Shown piece by piece: positions 33,930 through 43,419 of a DNA stretch of 64,000 nt. The stretch spans positions 1 through 64,000 of the forward strand of contig JAADGJ010000012.1 of the NCBI GenBank assembly GCA_013152435.1. Direction: 5' to 3'. This DNA comes from Chloroflexota bacterium (GTDB lineage Bacteria; Chloroflexota; Anaerolineae; DUEN01). The stretch's first letter is position 1. The number at the start of each line of letters is the position of its first letter. The notes under the pieces are model-generated. The model saw only the letters and a list, made by a program, of their open reading frames with translations, made no database searches and was not told the origin of the DNA. A program made the position numbers and the translations under genes.

Positions 33930-34949
33930 TTATTTCGCCAGCACCTGTGCCAGCTCCAGCAGACGCAAGTCCAGCGGCTTCTCATTGGCAACCACCTCGG
34001 CCAGCGGGGTGGCGGAGACCTCACCCTTGAGCAGGCCCATCAGCACCCCGTGCTCGCCCTGAGCCAGATGCTCCGTTGCAGCCGCCCCCAGCCGGGTGGC
34101 CAGCAGCCGGTCGAAGGCGCCGGGCGCCCCGCCACGCTGCACATGCCCCAGGGTGGTCACCCGCAGCTCAAAGCCCAGCCGCTCGCGGTGTACCTGAAAG
34201 TAACGGGCCAATCCCTCGGCCCCGCTCAGAGGCTGTTCCGACCCTCCCGCCGAAACAACGCCCTCCACGTTGTACCGAGCCCCCTCGGCGACCACCACCA
34301 GGGCGTGGGTCTTGCCCCGCTCGTAGGCGGCGCGTAGCTCGGCGGCCACGGCCTCGGGATCCGTCTCCACCTCCGGGATCACGATCGCCTCGGCCCCGCC
34401 GGCGATGCCGGCCATCAGGGCCAGATAGCCGCAATCGCGCCCCATGACCTCCACGAGAAAGGCCCGCTGGTGGGACGAGGCGGTCACCTTCAGCCGATCG
34501 ATGGCCTCCAGGGCGACGTCGAGGGCGGTATCCACCCCAATGGTGATCTCCGATCCGTAGAGATCGTTGTCGATGGTGGAGGCCACGCCGATCACCGGGA
34601 AGCCCATCTGGGACAGCGCGTGGGCGCCCGCCTGCGACCCGTTGCCGCCGATCACCACCAGGGCCTCCACATCGCGCTGATGAAGCTCCCGCAGCGCTTT
34701 CAGCCGCCCATCCTCGGTTTTGAACTCCGGACAGCGAGCGCTGCCCAACACCGTGCCCCCCTGCTGGATGATGCCGCCCACGTCTCGAGCGCCCAGGGGC
34801 ACGAAATTGCCGGCGATGAGGCCGGCATAGCCGCGACGGACGCCGAAGACCTCCCATCCCTTCGCCAGGCCGCTGCGCACCACGGCCCGGATGGCGGCGT
34901 TCATGCCGGGGGCGTCGCCCCCGCTGGTCAACACGGCAATCCGCTTCAT
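33930..34949 (-). CDS. pfkA: 6-phosphofructokinase
   Basis: A 339-residue group A phosphofructokinase phosphorylating fructose-6-phosphate to the 1,6-bisphosphate. Motifs: N-terminal GGDAPGMNA, substrate loop STIDNDLYGSE (general base Asp), MGRDCG and GHVQRGG. The nucleotide motif reads GGNGS: the Gly that favours ATP over pyrophosphate is present, but the preceding Asp (Mg2+ contact, Asp103 in E. coli) is Asn. The start overlaps the LDH stop (ATGA), so LDH and PFK are translationally coupled. Donor preference therefore needs testing. Confidence 0.9.
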   Translation of the reverse strand: MKRIAVLTSGGDAPGMNAAIRAVVRSGLAKGWEVFGVRRGYAGLIAGNFVPLGARDVGGIIQQGGTVLGSARCPEFKTEDGRLKALRELHQRDVEALVVIGGNGSQAGAHALSQMGFPVIGVASTIDNDLYGSEITIGVDTALDVALEAIDRLKVTASSHQRAFLVEVMGRDCGYLALMAGIAGGAEAIVIPEVETDPEAVAAELRAAYERGKTHALVVVAEGARYNVEGVVSAGGSEQPLSGAEGLARYFQVHRERLGFELRVTTLGHVQRGGAPGAFDRLLATRLGAAATEHLAQGEHGVLMGLLKGEVSATPLAEVVANEKPLDLRLLELAQVLAK

Positions 34950-35908
34950 AGTCCCTCCAGGTCCAATTGATCCAGGGTCGTCTTCAGCACCCGAGCGGAC
35001 CGGCGCAGTCCCTCGATCTCCTCCGGCGCCAGATCCAGTCGCAACACCTGCTCCACGCCGCCCCGATCCACGACCGTGGGCAGGCTGAAGCAGACGTCCC
35101 GAATGCCGTAGTAGTCCTCAATGAGGCTGGAGACCGAGAGCACTGTGCTCTGATCCCGCAGGATGGCCTCCACGATCCGCATCAGCCCCGCCGCCACGGC
35201 GTAGTAGGTCGCTCCCTTGCGCTCGATGATGTGATAAGCGGCGTCCCGGGTCTGACGGAAGATCTCATCCATGGCCGCCCGGTCGTAGGTCAGCCCGTGA
35301 GCGGCGCAAAAGGCGGGCAGCCGCATCCCGGCGATGTTGGCCAGCGACCACACCGGCACCTCGCTGTCGCCGTGCTCTCCGATGATATAGGCGTGCACGC
35401 TGCGCGGATCCACCCCAAAGTGCTGGCTCAAGAGGTAGCGAAAGCGGGCCGTGTCCAGGATCGTGCCGGACCCGAGAACCCGCTGCGCCGGCAACCCGGA
35501 GAGCTTCCAGGTGACGTAGGTCAGCACGTCCACCGGATTGGTGGCGATGAGCAGGATGCCATCCGGGTTGTGTCGCACAACCTGAGGCACGATCTGCCGG
35601 AAGATGGCGGCGTTCTTCCTCACCAGGTCCAGGCGGGTCTCCCCCGGCTTCTGCGCTGCGCCAGCGGCGATGACGGTCACAATGGCCCCAGCGCAGTCGG
35701 CGTAGTCGCCGGCCCAGACGCGGGTCGGATGGGCGAAGGGGACCGTGTGGTTCAGGTCCATGGCCTCGCCCTCGGCCCGATCACGATTTATGTCAATTAA
35801 CACGATCTCCGTCGCCAGGCCACTGAGCAGCAGCGCGTAGGCGAAGGTGGCGCCCACATGGCCGGCGCCCACGATGGCCACCCGGGTTGGCTGAGAATGC
35901 ATGCTCAT
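34946..35908 (-). CDS. ldh: L-lactate dehydrogenase
   Basis: A 320-residue NAD-dependent LDH/MDH-family enzyme. The Rossmann motif VAIVGAGHVGATFAYAL opens the chain; GAAQKPGETRLDLV has Gln at the specificity position, favouring pyruvate/lactate over malate; ATNPVDVLTY and GEHGDSEVPVW carry the catalytic His. It would regenerate NAD+ by reducing pyruvate during fermentation. It overlaps PFK by ATGA and lies 9 bp after the glucan phosphorylase stop, so storage glucan breakdown, glycolysis and fermentation appear in one operon. Confidence 0.9.
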   Translation of the reverse strand: MSMHSQPTRVAIVGAGHVGATFAYALLLSGLATEIVLIDINRDRAEGEAMDLNHTVPFAHPTRVWAGDYADCAGAIVTVIAAGAAQKPGETRLDLVRKNAAIFRQIVPQVVRHNPDGILLIATNPVDVLTYVTWKLSGLPAQRVLGSGTILDTARFRYLLSQHFGVDPRSVHAYIIGEHGDSEVPVWSLANIAGMRLPAFCAAHGLTYDRAAMDEIFRQTRDAAYHIIERKGATYYAVAAGLMRIVEAILRDQSTVLSVSSLIEDYYGIRDVCFSLPTVVDRGGVEQVLRLDLAPEEIEGLRRSARVLKTTLDQLDLEGL

Positions 35909-35917
35909 CCTACCTCC

Positions 35918-38503
35918 CTACCTCGTTTGCACGCCGGCCCCGGCCCAGGCGATGAGGCCCGGCAGGAACGGCGAGAGCAGATCGGGATGATGGGGCAACA
36001 CCCGCACCGTGTATCCGTGCTGGCCGCTCTTGCGGCAGGGGACGGCGCCGACCTCGAAGAGATACATCCCGTCGCCATCTGGCCCAACGGGCCGCATCGG
36101 CACCGCCTCCGCCTCCACGATCTCGCCATCGGCGTCCACCCGCCCCAGATAGAGCTCCACCTGTACGTCGTCCAGCGAGAGAGCGCCCAGGCGCACTCGC
36201 GCTCGCGCATGGATCTCGTCACCGACCTGCAACTCCGTGGCGGGCCCGGCGTCGACCACCTCGATCCGAACCTGCGCCCAGTTCTCCCGAATCCGGGCTT
36301 CCCAGCCCACCAGCGCCTTGGCCCGGGCCATCTCCTCCTCCGTGAGCTGCCGATAGCGATCGGCGGCGGGGAGATAGAAGCGCTCCGCATATTCCCGCAC
36401 CATGCGGTGGGTATTGAAGAAATGGCACAGGCTGCCGATGGACGCCTTCATGTGAGCGATCCAGCGACGCGGCAGCCCGTCGGCCCCACGATCGTAAAAG
36501 GTGGGCACCACGTCCTGTTCCAGCAGGTCATAGAGCGCCTCGGCCTCCACCTGATCCTGGTAATCGGGATCGTCATACATCTCCCCCCGCCCGATGGCCC
36601 AGCCCACCTCCGGCTGAAAGGCCTCATCCCACCAACCATCCAACGTGCTCAGGTTGAGCACGCCGTTGGCGGCCGCCTTCATGCCGCTGGTGCCGCTGGC
36701 CTCTCGTGGCCGACGCGGCGTGTTGAGCCACACGTCGGCCCCCTGCACCAGATAGCGGGCCACGGCCATGTCATAGTCCTCCAGGAAGATGATCCGTCGC
36801 CGGAACCCCTCCTGCCGGGCCAGGCTCACCACCTGTCGAATCAGCTCCTTGCCCGCATCGTCCCGTGGATGCGCCTTGCCGGCGAAGATGATCTGCACCG
36901 GCCGGTCGGGATCGTTGAGGATGCGCACCAGCCGCTCCGGATCGCGCAGCAGCAGCGTCGCTCGCTTGTACGTGGCGAAGCGCCGGGCGAAGCCGATGGT
37001 CAACACCTCGGAATCCAGAACCTCGTCGGCGGCTTCGATCTCCGCCCGGGAGGCGCCGCGCTGCTCCAATTGAGCGCGCAGCCGACGGCGGGCGAAGGCC
37101 ACCAGCCGCTCCCGACGTCGCGCGTGGGTGCGCCACAGCTCCTCGGCCGGGATATGCTCGGCCCGCTGCCAGACCTCCCGGTCGGCGGGCTCCTCCCGCC
37201 AGCGCGGCCCCAGGTAGCGATCGTAGAGCTGGTCCATCTCATGGGAGATCCACGATCGGAAATGGACGCCGTTGGTCACGTGGCCGATGGGGACCTCGTC
37301 CTCGGGCACCCCCGGCCAGATCCCCCGCCACATCCGCCGGCTGACCTGGCCGTGCAGCCGACCGACCCCATTGCTATAAGCGGCCATGCGCAGGGCCAGC
37401 ACGGTCATGCAGAAGGGTTCACCGTCGTGATCGGGGTTTTGCCGGCCCAGGGCCAGGAAGTCCCGACGGGACAGGCCCAGGCTGCGGGCGTAATCGCCGA
37501 AGTAGCGATCCATCAGGTCGGGCGGGAAGTAGTCCTGGCCCGCCGGCACGGGGGTGTGGGTGGTGAAGATCAAGCCAGCCGAGGCCGCCTCTCGCGCCTC
37601 GGCAAACGAAAGCGATTGGGTCTCCATCAGACGGCGCACCCGCTCCAGCGCCAGGAAGGCGGAATGGCCCTCGTTCATGTGATAGACGACGGGCGCCAGG
37701 CCCAAAGCCTCCAGGGCCCGATAGCCGCCGATGCCCAGCATGATCTCCTGCTGGATGCGCATCTCCAGATCGCCACCGTATAGCTGATCGGTGATGTCCC
37801 GATCCCCAGGGCGATTGGCCGGGATGTTCGTATCCAGCAGGTACAGGGAGACGCGACCCACCTGCGCCCGCCACACCTGGGCGATGACCTGCCGGCCGGG
37901 ATAGGAGACCTCTACGGTGAGCGGCGCCCCGTTCGCTCGACGCTCCAGGACCAGGGGTAACGTGTAGAAATCGTTGTCCTCGTAGTCCTCCTGCTGCCAT
38001 CCCGCCTCGTTGAGATACTGCCGGAAATAGCCCTGCTGATAGAGCAACCCGACCCCCACCAAAGGGAGCCCCAGGTCGCTGGCTGACTTCAGATGATCGC
38101 CGGCCAACACCCCCAGCCCGCCGGCGAAGATCGAAAGGCATTCAGTCAGACCGAATTCGGCCGAGAAATAGGCGACGAAGGGTCCCTCGCTCTTGCCATG
38201 AACCCGGCGGAACCAGGCGGACTCGCCCGTCAGATAGGCGTCGAAGTCCCGAGAGACGCGCTCCAGATGGGCCAGGAATCCATCGTCGGCCGCGACGGCC
38301 TCGAGCCTGGCCTGATCGATGGTCCCCAACATGAGGACCGGGTTATGGCCCGTCGTCTCCCACAGGTCGCTGTCCAGCCTGCGGAACAACTCGATGATAT
38401 CGTGATTCCAGGCCCAACGCAGGTTGTAGGCCAGGTCGCGCAGGCGCTCCAACGGGGCCGGCAGCGACGGGGTGACGGTAAAGGTGCGAACAGGTTTCAT
38501 CAT
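35918..38503 (-). CDS. glgP: Alpha-glucan (glycogen/maltodextrin) phosphorylase, GT35
   Basis: An 861-residue phosphorylase of the shorter bacterial/archaeal GT35 type with its own N-terminal DUF3417-like domain (LRDLAYNLRWAWNHD). It releases glucose-1-phosphate from alpha-1,4-glucans. The PLP site lies in EASGTSGMKAAANGVLNLS (Lys of GMK). A C-terminal beta domain of about 120 residues (ATELQVGDEIHARARVRLG) is present. The start at 38503 (or 38500, adjacent ATGs) follows AGGAGAG and overlaps the upstream stop. A much longer upstream frame is only a shadow of the neighbouring gene. Confidence 0.9.
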   Translation of the reverse strand: MMKPVRTFTVTPSLPAPLERLRDLAYNLRWAWNHDIIELFRRLDSDLWETTGHNPVLMLGTIDQARLEAVAADDGFLAHLERVSRDFDAYLTGESAWFRRVHGKSEGPFVAYFSAEFGLTECLSIFAGGLGVLAGDHLKSASDLGLPLVGVGLLYQQGYFRQYLNEAGWQQEDYEDNDFYTLPLVLERRANGAPLTVEVSYPGRQVIAQVWRAQVGRVSLYLLDTNIPANRPGDRDITDQLYGGDLEMRIQQEIMLGIGGYRALEALGLAPVVYHMNEGHSAFLALERVRRLMETQSLSFAEAREAASAGLIFTTHTPVPAGQDYFPPDLMDRYFGDYARSLGLSRRDFLALGRQNPDHDGEPFCMTVLALRMAAYSNGVGRLHGQVSRRMWRGIWPGVPEDEVPIGHVTNGVHFRSWISHEMDQLYDRYLGPRWREEPADREVWQRAEHIPAEELWRTHARRRERLVAFARRRLRAQLEQRGASRAEIEAADEVLDSEVLTIGFARRFATYKRATLLLRDPERLVRILNDPDRPVQIIFAGKAHPRDDAGKELIRQVVSLARQEGFRRRIIFLEDYDMAVARYLVQGADVWLNTPRRPREASGTSGMKAAANGVLNLSTLDGWWDEAFQPEVGWAIGRGEMYDDPDYQDQVEAEALYDLLEQDVVPTFYDRGADGLPRRWIAHMKASIGSLCHFFNTHRMVREYAERFYLPAADRYRQLTEEEMARAKALVGWEARIRENWAQVRIEVVDAGPATELQVGDEIHARARVRLGALSLDDVQVELYLGRVDADGEIVEAEAVPMRPVGPDGDGMYLFEVGAVPCRKSGQHGYTVRVLPHHPDLLSPFLPGLIAWAGAGVQTR

Positions 38504-38994
38504 CAGCTCTTCTCTCCTCTGGAGAAAAAGATCGTGCCCAGGAGGGCGATGGTCGCCACGCCACCCCAGAAGAGGACGGGCACCCAATGGCGATGCTGTT
38601 GGTACAAACGCCGATACTCCCGCCCCCCCTTGGCCACCACGTACCCCTCGGAGGCGAGCTCCCAGGCGGCCTCGTGTACGACCAGAAAGGCCAGGAAGCG
38701 TGCCAACCGTGACCACAGCCCCCTCGACCGCCCTCGCGATCGGCGTCGCCATAGCCAGACGACATGGGCCAGCGCCAGCGGCAGCGTTTGAAGGTGCCCG
38801 AACTCATGCCAGTAGCCGAACTGGAGCCGGGCCTCCCGAGGCAACCCCTGCCGGGCGAAGAAGTTGACCACCGGCGGGTGAGGGAGCGGGATCGGCCCCG
38901 CCCTCACCCAATGCCAGCAATCCCCCTCGATCACGATCTCGCCGGGCAGGCCGTACCAGGCGCGCACCCGACGAGGCATACGGTCAGCGCTCAT
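38503..38994 (-). CDS. Predicted membrane protein with HEFGH (HExxH) motif
   Basis: A 163-residue protein with hydrophobic segments near 75-95 (LPLALAHVVWLW), 107-122 and 142-158 at the C terminus. GYWHEFGHLQT contains HExxH, the zinc motif of many metallopeptidases, next to a predicted helix as in membrane peptidases; a third ligand is not obvious. The ATG at 38994 overlaps the stop of the rhodanese gene, and the stop overlaps the phosphorylase start, so it is firmly within that operon. Family not recognised; peptidase activity is only a possibility. Confidence 0.65.
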   Translation of the reverse strand: MSADRMPRRVRAWYGLPGEIVIEGDCWHWVRAGPIPLPHPPVVNFFARQGLPREARLQFGYWHEFGHLQTLPLALAHVVWLWRRRSRGRSRGLWSRLARFLAFLVVHEAAWELASEGYVVAKGGREYRRLYQQHRHWVPVLFWGGVATIALLGTIFFSRGEKS

Positions 38995-39458
38995 CGGCTT
39001 TTGCTCACCAGAGAGTAGCCGGCCTGCTCCCAGCCGATCATCCCACCATCCAGGTTCCACACGTTGGTGTAGCCCAGCTTCACCAACGTGCGGGCGGCGA
39101 TGGCGCTCATCCCCCCGCTGCGGCAATAGACCACGATCTTGGCGTCCTTCTCAGCCGGCAGCTTGTCCAGATTCTGCTCGATCTGATCGAAGGGGATCAG
39201 AAGATCGGTGCCCTCGATCTCGCCCGCGTAGGGGACGTGAACGTTGATCAGCAGGAAGTCCTTGTCCTCCAACATGGACGCCAGGCCGGCGGCATTGACA
39301 TCGGTATAGCTGCCGCCTCCCTCCACCGGCACCTCCTGCGTCTGCAGGGCCTGCCCCTGAGAGGGAACAGCCGCGCCGCCAGCGCCACAGGCGGCCAGGA
39401 TCAGGACGAAAACGGTCAGAATCGGCAGCGTGAACAGGACGAAACGCGAGCTCATCAT
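38991..39458 (-). CDS. Rhodanese-domain lipoprotein
   Basis: A 155-residue lipoprotein (signal with lipobox LILAAC) carrying a single rhodanese domain with active-site Cys112 in VVYCRSGGMS. It would handle sulfane sulfur or act as a thiol-binding module outside the membrane. Its domain is strikingly like the C-terminal part of the YVTN protein at 57320 (shared frame VH-PY-GEI-GTDL-IPF--I-QNLD-LP), so the two are paralogues. First gene of the operon leading to glucan phosphorylase, PFK and LDH. Confidence 0.85.
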   Translation of the reverse strand: MMSSRFVLFTLPILTVFVLILAACGAGGAAVPSQGQALQTQEVPVEGGGSYTDVNAAGLASMLEDKDFLLINVHVPYAGEIEGTDLLIPFDQIEQNLDKLPAEKDAKIVVYCRSGGMSAIAARTLVKLGYTNVWNLDGGMIGWEQAGYSLVSKSR

Positions 39459-39813
39459 CCGTCTATCTCCTTCAGTAGCTCTACACTCAACCGTAGCCGT
39501 TGCATCAGGGCCTGTCTGAGGGTCTCCCTCAGCTCCAGGCAGGACGACACCGCCAGGCCCTCACAAGGGGAGGGTCGGCAGCCAAAGGGTTCGCCAACTG
39601 TGCCAACCACCATGATAATGGACGAGTTTGCGAGGAAGGCCGTCAACCTAGCGAGCCAGCCGCTTCCAGCTTTCTCACTATAGCCTCCCCGGAACCGCCA
39701 GACCAGCGCTGATCTGCCCAGACCGTCGTGCGCAGTTCAGCCCGCTCCGCTCATGTCCCGGGATAGGCGAAATGGCGTGTGGGGAACCAGGCCAAATGGC
39801 GGGGTCGATACCA
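39459..39813. other. 355-bp intergenic region
   Basis: No gene is supported. The stretch 39510-39545 (CCTGTCTGAGGGTCTCCCTCAG then GCTCCAGGCAGG) looks like a degenerate piece of the repeat at 31283. No clear promoter or terminator is seen, though the rhodanese gene (start 39458, minus strand) needs a promoter here. Confidence 0.5.
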
Positions 39814-42096
39814 TCACCGGCAGCGAACCGAATACTCCCTCGGCTCACAGCAGACATCGCGGCAGTCGCAACCCAGATGCGTACAACGGAACACGAAATG
39901 AACTTCTCTCACCTCCGGTGGAAAGGGCCCCAAGGACAAGTGATAGCGCCGCACGCCGGCCATCACACCGCCGGCCGGCACCATCTCAGCCGTCTGGGGC
40001 TCGCCATCGTCCAGCCGCCACGTGAGGACGCCCGGGCAATTGGTGCGTATCGTCAGCCGATCCCCACGCTGAATGTGCGGGATCTGCTGCACGAAGGTCC
40101 ACGTCATCGCGTGGGGCACGATATGGCGGTCCAAAGCCGCCGGCGGGTCGGCCTCCAGGCCCCGGTAAACGTTCTTCAGGTGGATGCGGAACAGATCATC
40201 GAACTCATCGTCGTTGCCGGAGTCCTGATCCTCGCCGAACCACCAGAACCAGTCACTCCCTTCAGCCCTGTAGAGCGCCTGGAAGGCGTCCGGAGCCGTC
40301 TCCGGCGTGACGTCCGCCCGGGCGAGGAAGTCCCGCGCCAGCCCCAACAGCTCCCATCCCCGGTTCTCCTCCTCCTCACCGATCCAGGTCCCCAGGTCCA
40401 CACCCGGCAGCGACCCGTTCTCATCGATCCAGGAGCCGGTGAAGAGATCGTAGACCTTCGTCTGCCCTTCCAGGGGATGGGGAGCGACGTCTCGGGCCGG
40501 GTTTCCGTCCAGATACTCCCCCAGGGTGACGGTCTGCACCTCCGCATCGCGCTCCAGCAGCCCATACAGCGCGTGCAGGAAGGGCCGGGCATCCTCCCGA
40601 TAGGCCCCCCAGGCGTTCTCACCGTCCAGCACGATCGTCAGGATCCGATCCTCGTCCCCCGTCACCCGCCGGGCGAAGCGATCCTTGATCTCCTGCAAGA
40701 AATCCCGCGCCGCCTGCTCATAGTCGGCATAGCCATGGTAACGAAAGCCGATGGCATTGGAGAGCCGCGTATCCCGAAAGAAGACGGAAACGGCATGCTC
40801 CCCCTCTTCGGCACGATAGGGCTGACAGAGGACATCGGGGTCATCCGCCTCGTATCCCCATCGGCCGGAGCGGGCCAGCACCCCCTGGTCCGTGGCGAGC
40901 CAGCGCACGCCGTGCCGGGCGAAGATGGGGACGACGAACTGGCTCACAGCCCCCTCGGCCGGCCACATACCGCACGGAGGGCGTCCAAAACATCGCCGAT
41001 AATGCTCAACGGCCATCCGCACGTGGGCCTCCGCATCCTCCGGGCGGGCGAAACGACGAGGATGGGTCGCCCCGGGCCGGTCGATGGTGGCCCGATCGGT
41101 ATCCACCAGTAAGGGCAGGATGGGATGATAGAAGGGGGTGGTCGAGACCTCGATCTGGCCCCGCTCCTGGAGCTGGCGATGGATGGGGATCACCGCCCGC
41201 ATGATCTTATACTGCTCGGCGACCATCGCCCGGATATCCGCCACGCGGAAGCCACGTCCTCGCTCGATGAAGCGGCGCACCGAGGCGGTCTCACCCGTCG
41301 CCAGCGTCACCTCCCCTTCTCGAAACTCCTTGCCGAACCAGGCCAGGTTGAACCACATCTGCAGGTCACGCAGGTCCTGGGCCGTGAAGGGCAATCCCTC
41401 CCGCCGCTGGATGAACAGCTCCCGGTAGCGGGGATGGGGAAAGATCTGATTGTGCCAGTGGGCGTCGAAGAAGGAGCAGAGCACCAGCTCTCGCTCCTCC
41501 GCGCGCAACGATCCGGCCGGCCTCAGCGTCAGCTCCAGAGCCCGATCCGTCGCCTCCCGCTCCACGTAGTCCTCGATCTGCCATAGCAGCGCGGGCGTCA
41601 GATTGATGGTCAGGTGGAGGTCGGGATGCTCCGCCACCAGGGCGGCCATGCTGTAGTAATCCCGGATGGCATGCAGCCTCACCCACGGCTGCACATAGCT
41701 GCCCCCTGGGGTGGGATAGGAGCCGTCCCGATAGACCGGCTGGTGCTGATGCCACAGGATGGCCAGGTAGAGCCTGGGCCCCACCCGGAAGGAGGCCCTC
41801 GGCCCGGCTATCTCCCCCTGGAGCGAGCGACCGTGCACCGTGTAGGTCACCCGATCGCCCCGGGCGAAGGGGCCGATCTCGGCGCGCCAGTAGCTATTGA
41901 CGCCCTCGTTGCGCCGCCAGACAGCGTCCACCCGCCCCTGCTCATCCGTCCCATCGGGATGCTCGACCCGACACGTCACCCACACCGACTGCCCCGGCTC
42001 AATGGGCCAGGTGCCAACGCGCAGGATCACCCGCTCGCCCGGGCACACCCGGCGGGGCACACGCGGCGCGTCGGACGTCAGGTGCCAGATATGCAT
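39814..42096 (-). CDS. Glycoside hydrolase family 57 protein
   Basis: A 760-residue GH57 enzyme. An N-terminal beta domain (about 1-105, CBM-like) precedes the catalytic region with AILWHQHQPVYRDG, MWPAEGAVS (nucleophile Glu) and VLDGENAWGAY (acid/base Asp). The C-terminal 110 residues are another beta domain ending in a Cys-rich tail (CTHLGCDCRDVCCE). GH57 enzymes are alpha-amylases, branching enzymes or 4-alpha-glucanotransferases. Co-location with a glucan phosphorylase gene fits a role in glycogen or maltodextrin metabolism. The product is separated by 3 bp from the site-2 protease gene. Confidence 0.88.
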   Translation of the reverse strand: MHIWHLTSDAPRVPRRVCPGERVILRVGTWPIEPGQSVWVTCRVEHPDGTDEQGRVDAVWRRNEGVNSYWRAEIGPFARGDRVTYTVHGRSLQGEIAGPRASFRVGPRLYLAILWHQHQPVYRDGSYPTPGGSYVQPWVRLHAIRDYYSMAALVAEHPDLHLTINLTPALLWQIEDYVEREATDRALELTLRPAGSLRAEERELVLCSFFDAHWHNQIFPHPRYRELFIQRREGLPFTAQDLRDLQMWFNLAWFGKEFREGEVTLATGETASVRRFIERGRGFRVADIRAMVAEQYKIMRAVIPIHRQLQERGQIEVSTTPFYHPILPLLVDTDRATIDRPGATHPRRFARPEDAEAHVRMAVEHYRRCFGRPPCGMWPAEGAVSQFVVPIFARHGVRWLATDQGVLARSGRWGYEADDPDVLCQPYRAEEGEHAVSVFFRDTRLSNAIGFRYHGYADYEQAARDFLQEIKDRFARRVTGDEDRILTIVLDGENAWGAYREDARPFLHALYGLLERDAEVQTVTLGEYLDGNPARDVAPHPLEGQTKVYDLFTGSWIDENGSLPGVDLGTWIGEEEENRGWELLGLARDFLARADVTPETAPDAFQALYRAEGSDWFWWFGEDQDSGNDDEFDDLFRIHLKNVYRGLEADPPAALDRHIVPHAMTWTFVQQIPHIQRGDRLTIRTNCPGVLTWRLDDGEPQTAEMVPAGGVMAGVRRYHLSLGPFPPEVREVHFVFRCTHLGCDCRDVCCEPREYSVRCR

Positions 42097-42099
42097 CGG

Positions 42100-43218
42100 C
42101 TAAAGGCCCAACTCGGCCCGAGCACGGAGGAAGGCCAGCACGTTGTCCCGGGCCACCATGCCCAGCAGACGGTCGTCCTCCATCACGGGGAACTGGTTGA
42201 CATCCTCGGCGGTCATGCGGTCAAAGACGAGGGCCAGCTCATCGTCAGGCCCCACCGCCTTCAACTCGGATCGGGGGATCATCACGTCCCTGACCCGGGT
42301 GGTAGCCCACCGCTCCCGGGGGACCTTCCGGATCAGGTGCAAAGTGAGCAGCCCCTGAACGCGATCCCCCTCCATGACCGGGAAGCACCGCCGGCCGCTG
42401 GGCAGCACCAGCTGATCTACCAGGACGTCGAGGGTCAGCCCGGGGAGGATGTGCGGACAATCGGTCATCATCACCTCGCGAGCGGTATGGCCGGCCATCA
42501 TCTCCTGCAGGGCCACATGTCGATAGCTGGCCGTGGCCGCGTTCAACAGGAACCAGCCGATGAAGGCGATCCACAGCCCACCGGCCCAGTTGCCGCCGAA
42601 GATCTGCCAGACCCCCCAGAAGATGAAGCCGTAGGCCACCGCCCGCCCCAATCCCGTGGCGATCTGGGTGGCCCGCTGCAGGTTACCCGTGATGGCCCAA
42701 ACCAGGGCGCGGAAGATCCGTCCACCGTCCAGGGGAAAGCCAGGGATGAGGTTGAAGAGGGCCAGCGCGGCGTTGATCCAGGCCATCCAGCCGGCCAGGG
42801 CGTGAAGCGGCTCGCTGATCGGCCGGCTGACCAGCCACAGCAAGCCGAAGAGGGCGGCGATGGCGAGACTGGTCGCCGGACCGGCCAGGGCCATGAGGAA
42901 CTCATCGCGTGCGCTCTTGGGCTCCTCGCTGATCTGCGCGGCGCCGCCGAAGATGAAGAGGGTGATATCCCGCACGGGCACCCCTTGAGCCTGGGAGACG
43001 AAGCTGTGGGCCAGCTCGTGGGCCACCACCGAGGCGAAGAAGAGCAAAGCGGTGATCACGCCCATCATCCAATACACCGCCGTCGGCCAACCCGGATGGG
43101 TCATGGGGAAATAGTAACCGGTCAAAGACCAGGCCACCAGGATGAACACGATAAACCAGGAGTAATCGAGTTTGATCTCGATGCCGAAAACCCTTCCCAG
43201 GCTCAGTGCGTTGCGCAA
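42100..43218 (-). CDS. Site-2 protease (M50) with tandem CBS domains
   Basis: A 372-residue intramembrane metalloprotease of the SpoIVFB-like S2P class. The zinc motif VVAHELAHSFVSQAQG and the partner motif NLIPGFPLDGGRI are both present among about six helices. Residues about 240-370 hold two CBS domains (DVMIPRSELKAVG, EDDRLLGMVARDN), which sense adenosyl ligands. It may release a membrane-bound anti-sigma or transcription factor. The TTG start at 43218 is supported by GAGGAGGG 6 nt upstream. It leads the GH57 gene by 3 bp. Confidence 0.88.
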   Translation of the reverse strand: MRNALSLGRVFGIEIKLDYSWFIVFILVAWSLTGYYFPMTHPGWPTAVYWMMGVITALLFFASVVAHELAHSFVSQAQGVPVRDITLFIFGGAAQISEEPKSARDEFLMALAGPATSLAIAALFGLLWLVSRPISEPLHALAGWMAWINAALALFNLIPGFPLDGGRIFRALVWAITGNLQRATQIATGLGRAVAYGFIFWGVWQIFGGNWAGGLWIAFIGWFLLNAATASYRHVALQEMMAGHTAREVMMTDCPHILPGLTLDVLVDQLVLPSGRRCFPVMEGDRVQGLLTLHLIRKVPRERWATTRVRDVMIPRSELKAVGPDDELALVFDRMTAEDVNQFPVMEDDRLLGMVARDNVLAFLRARAELGL

Positions 43219-43419
43219 GCGACCCTCCTCACTGTCATAGATAAATCTATTCTAACACAATTTGTTTAAATTACGAAATGCAATATATATTGATGCAAAT
43301 GCACCGCACACGCAAACGCCGCCGGGTTGCGAAGGGGATCTGATGATCACCGCGCCCGCCACGGACGCCAAGGGGACGCCCTTAAGGCAGCTCAGAGGGG
43401 CCACCGCCCGAGGGAGCCC

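Noticed and set aside
35918-38752. Longer glucan phosphorylase starting at 38752
   Set aside because: The extra 83 residues overlap the upstream gene in another frame and have no homology; the overlap TGATGATG at 38500-38505 marks the true start.
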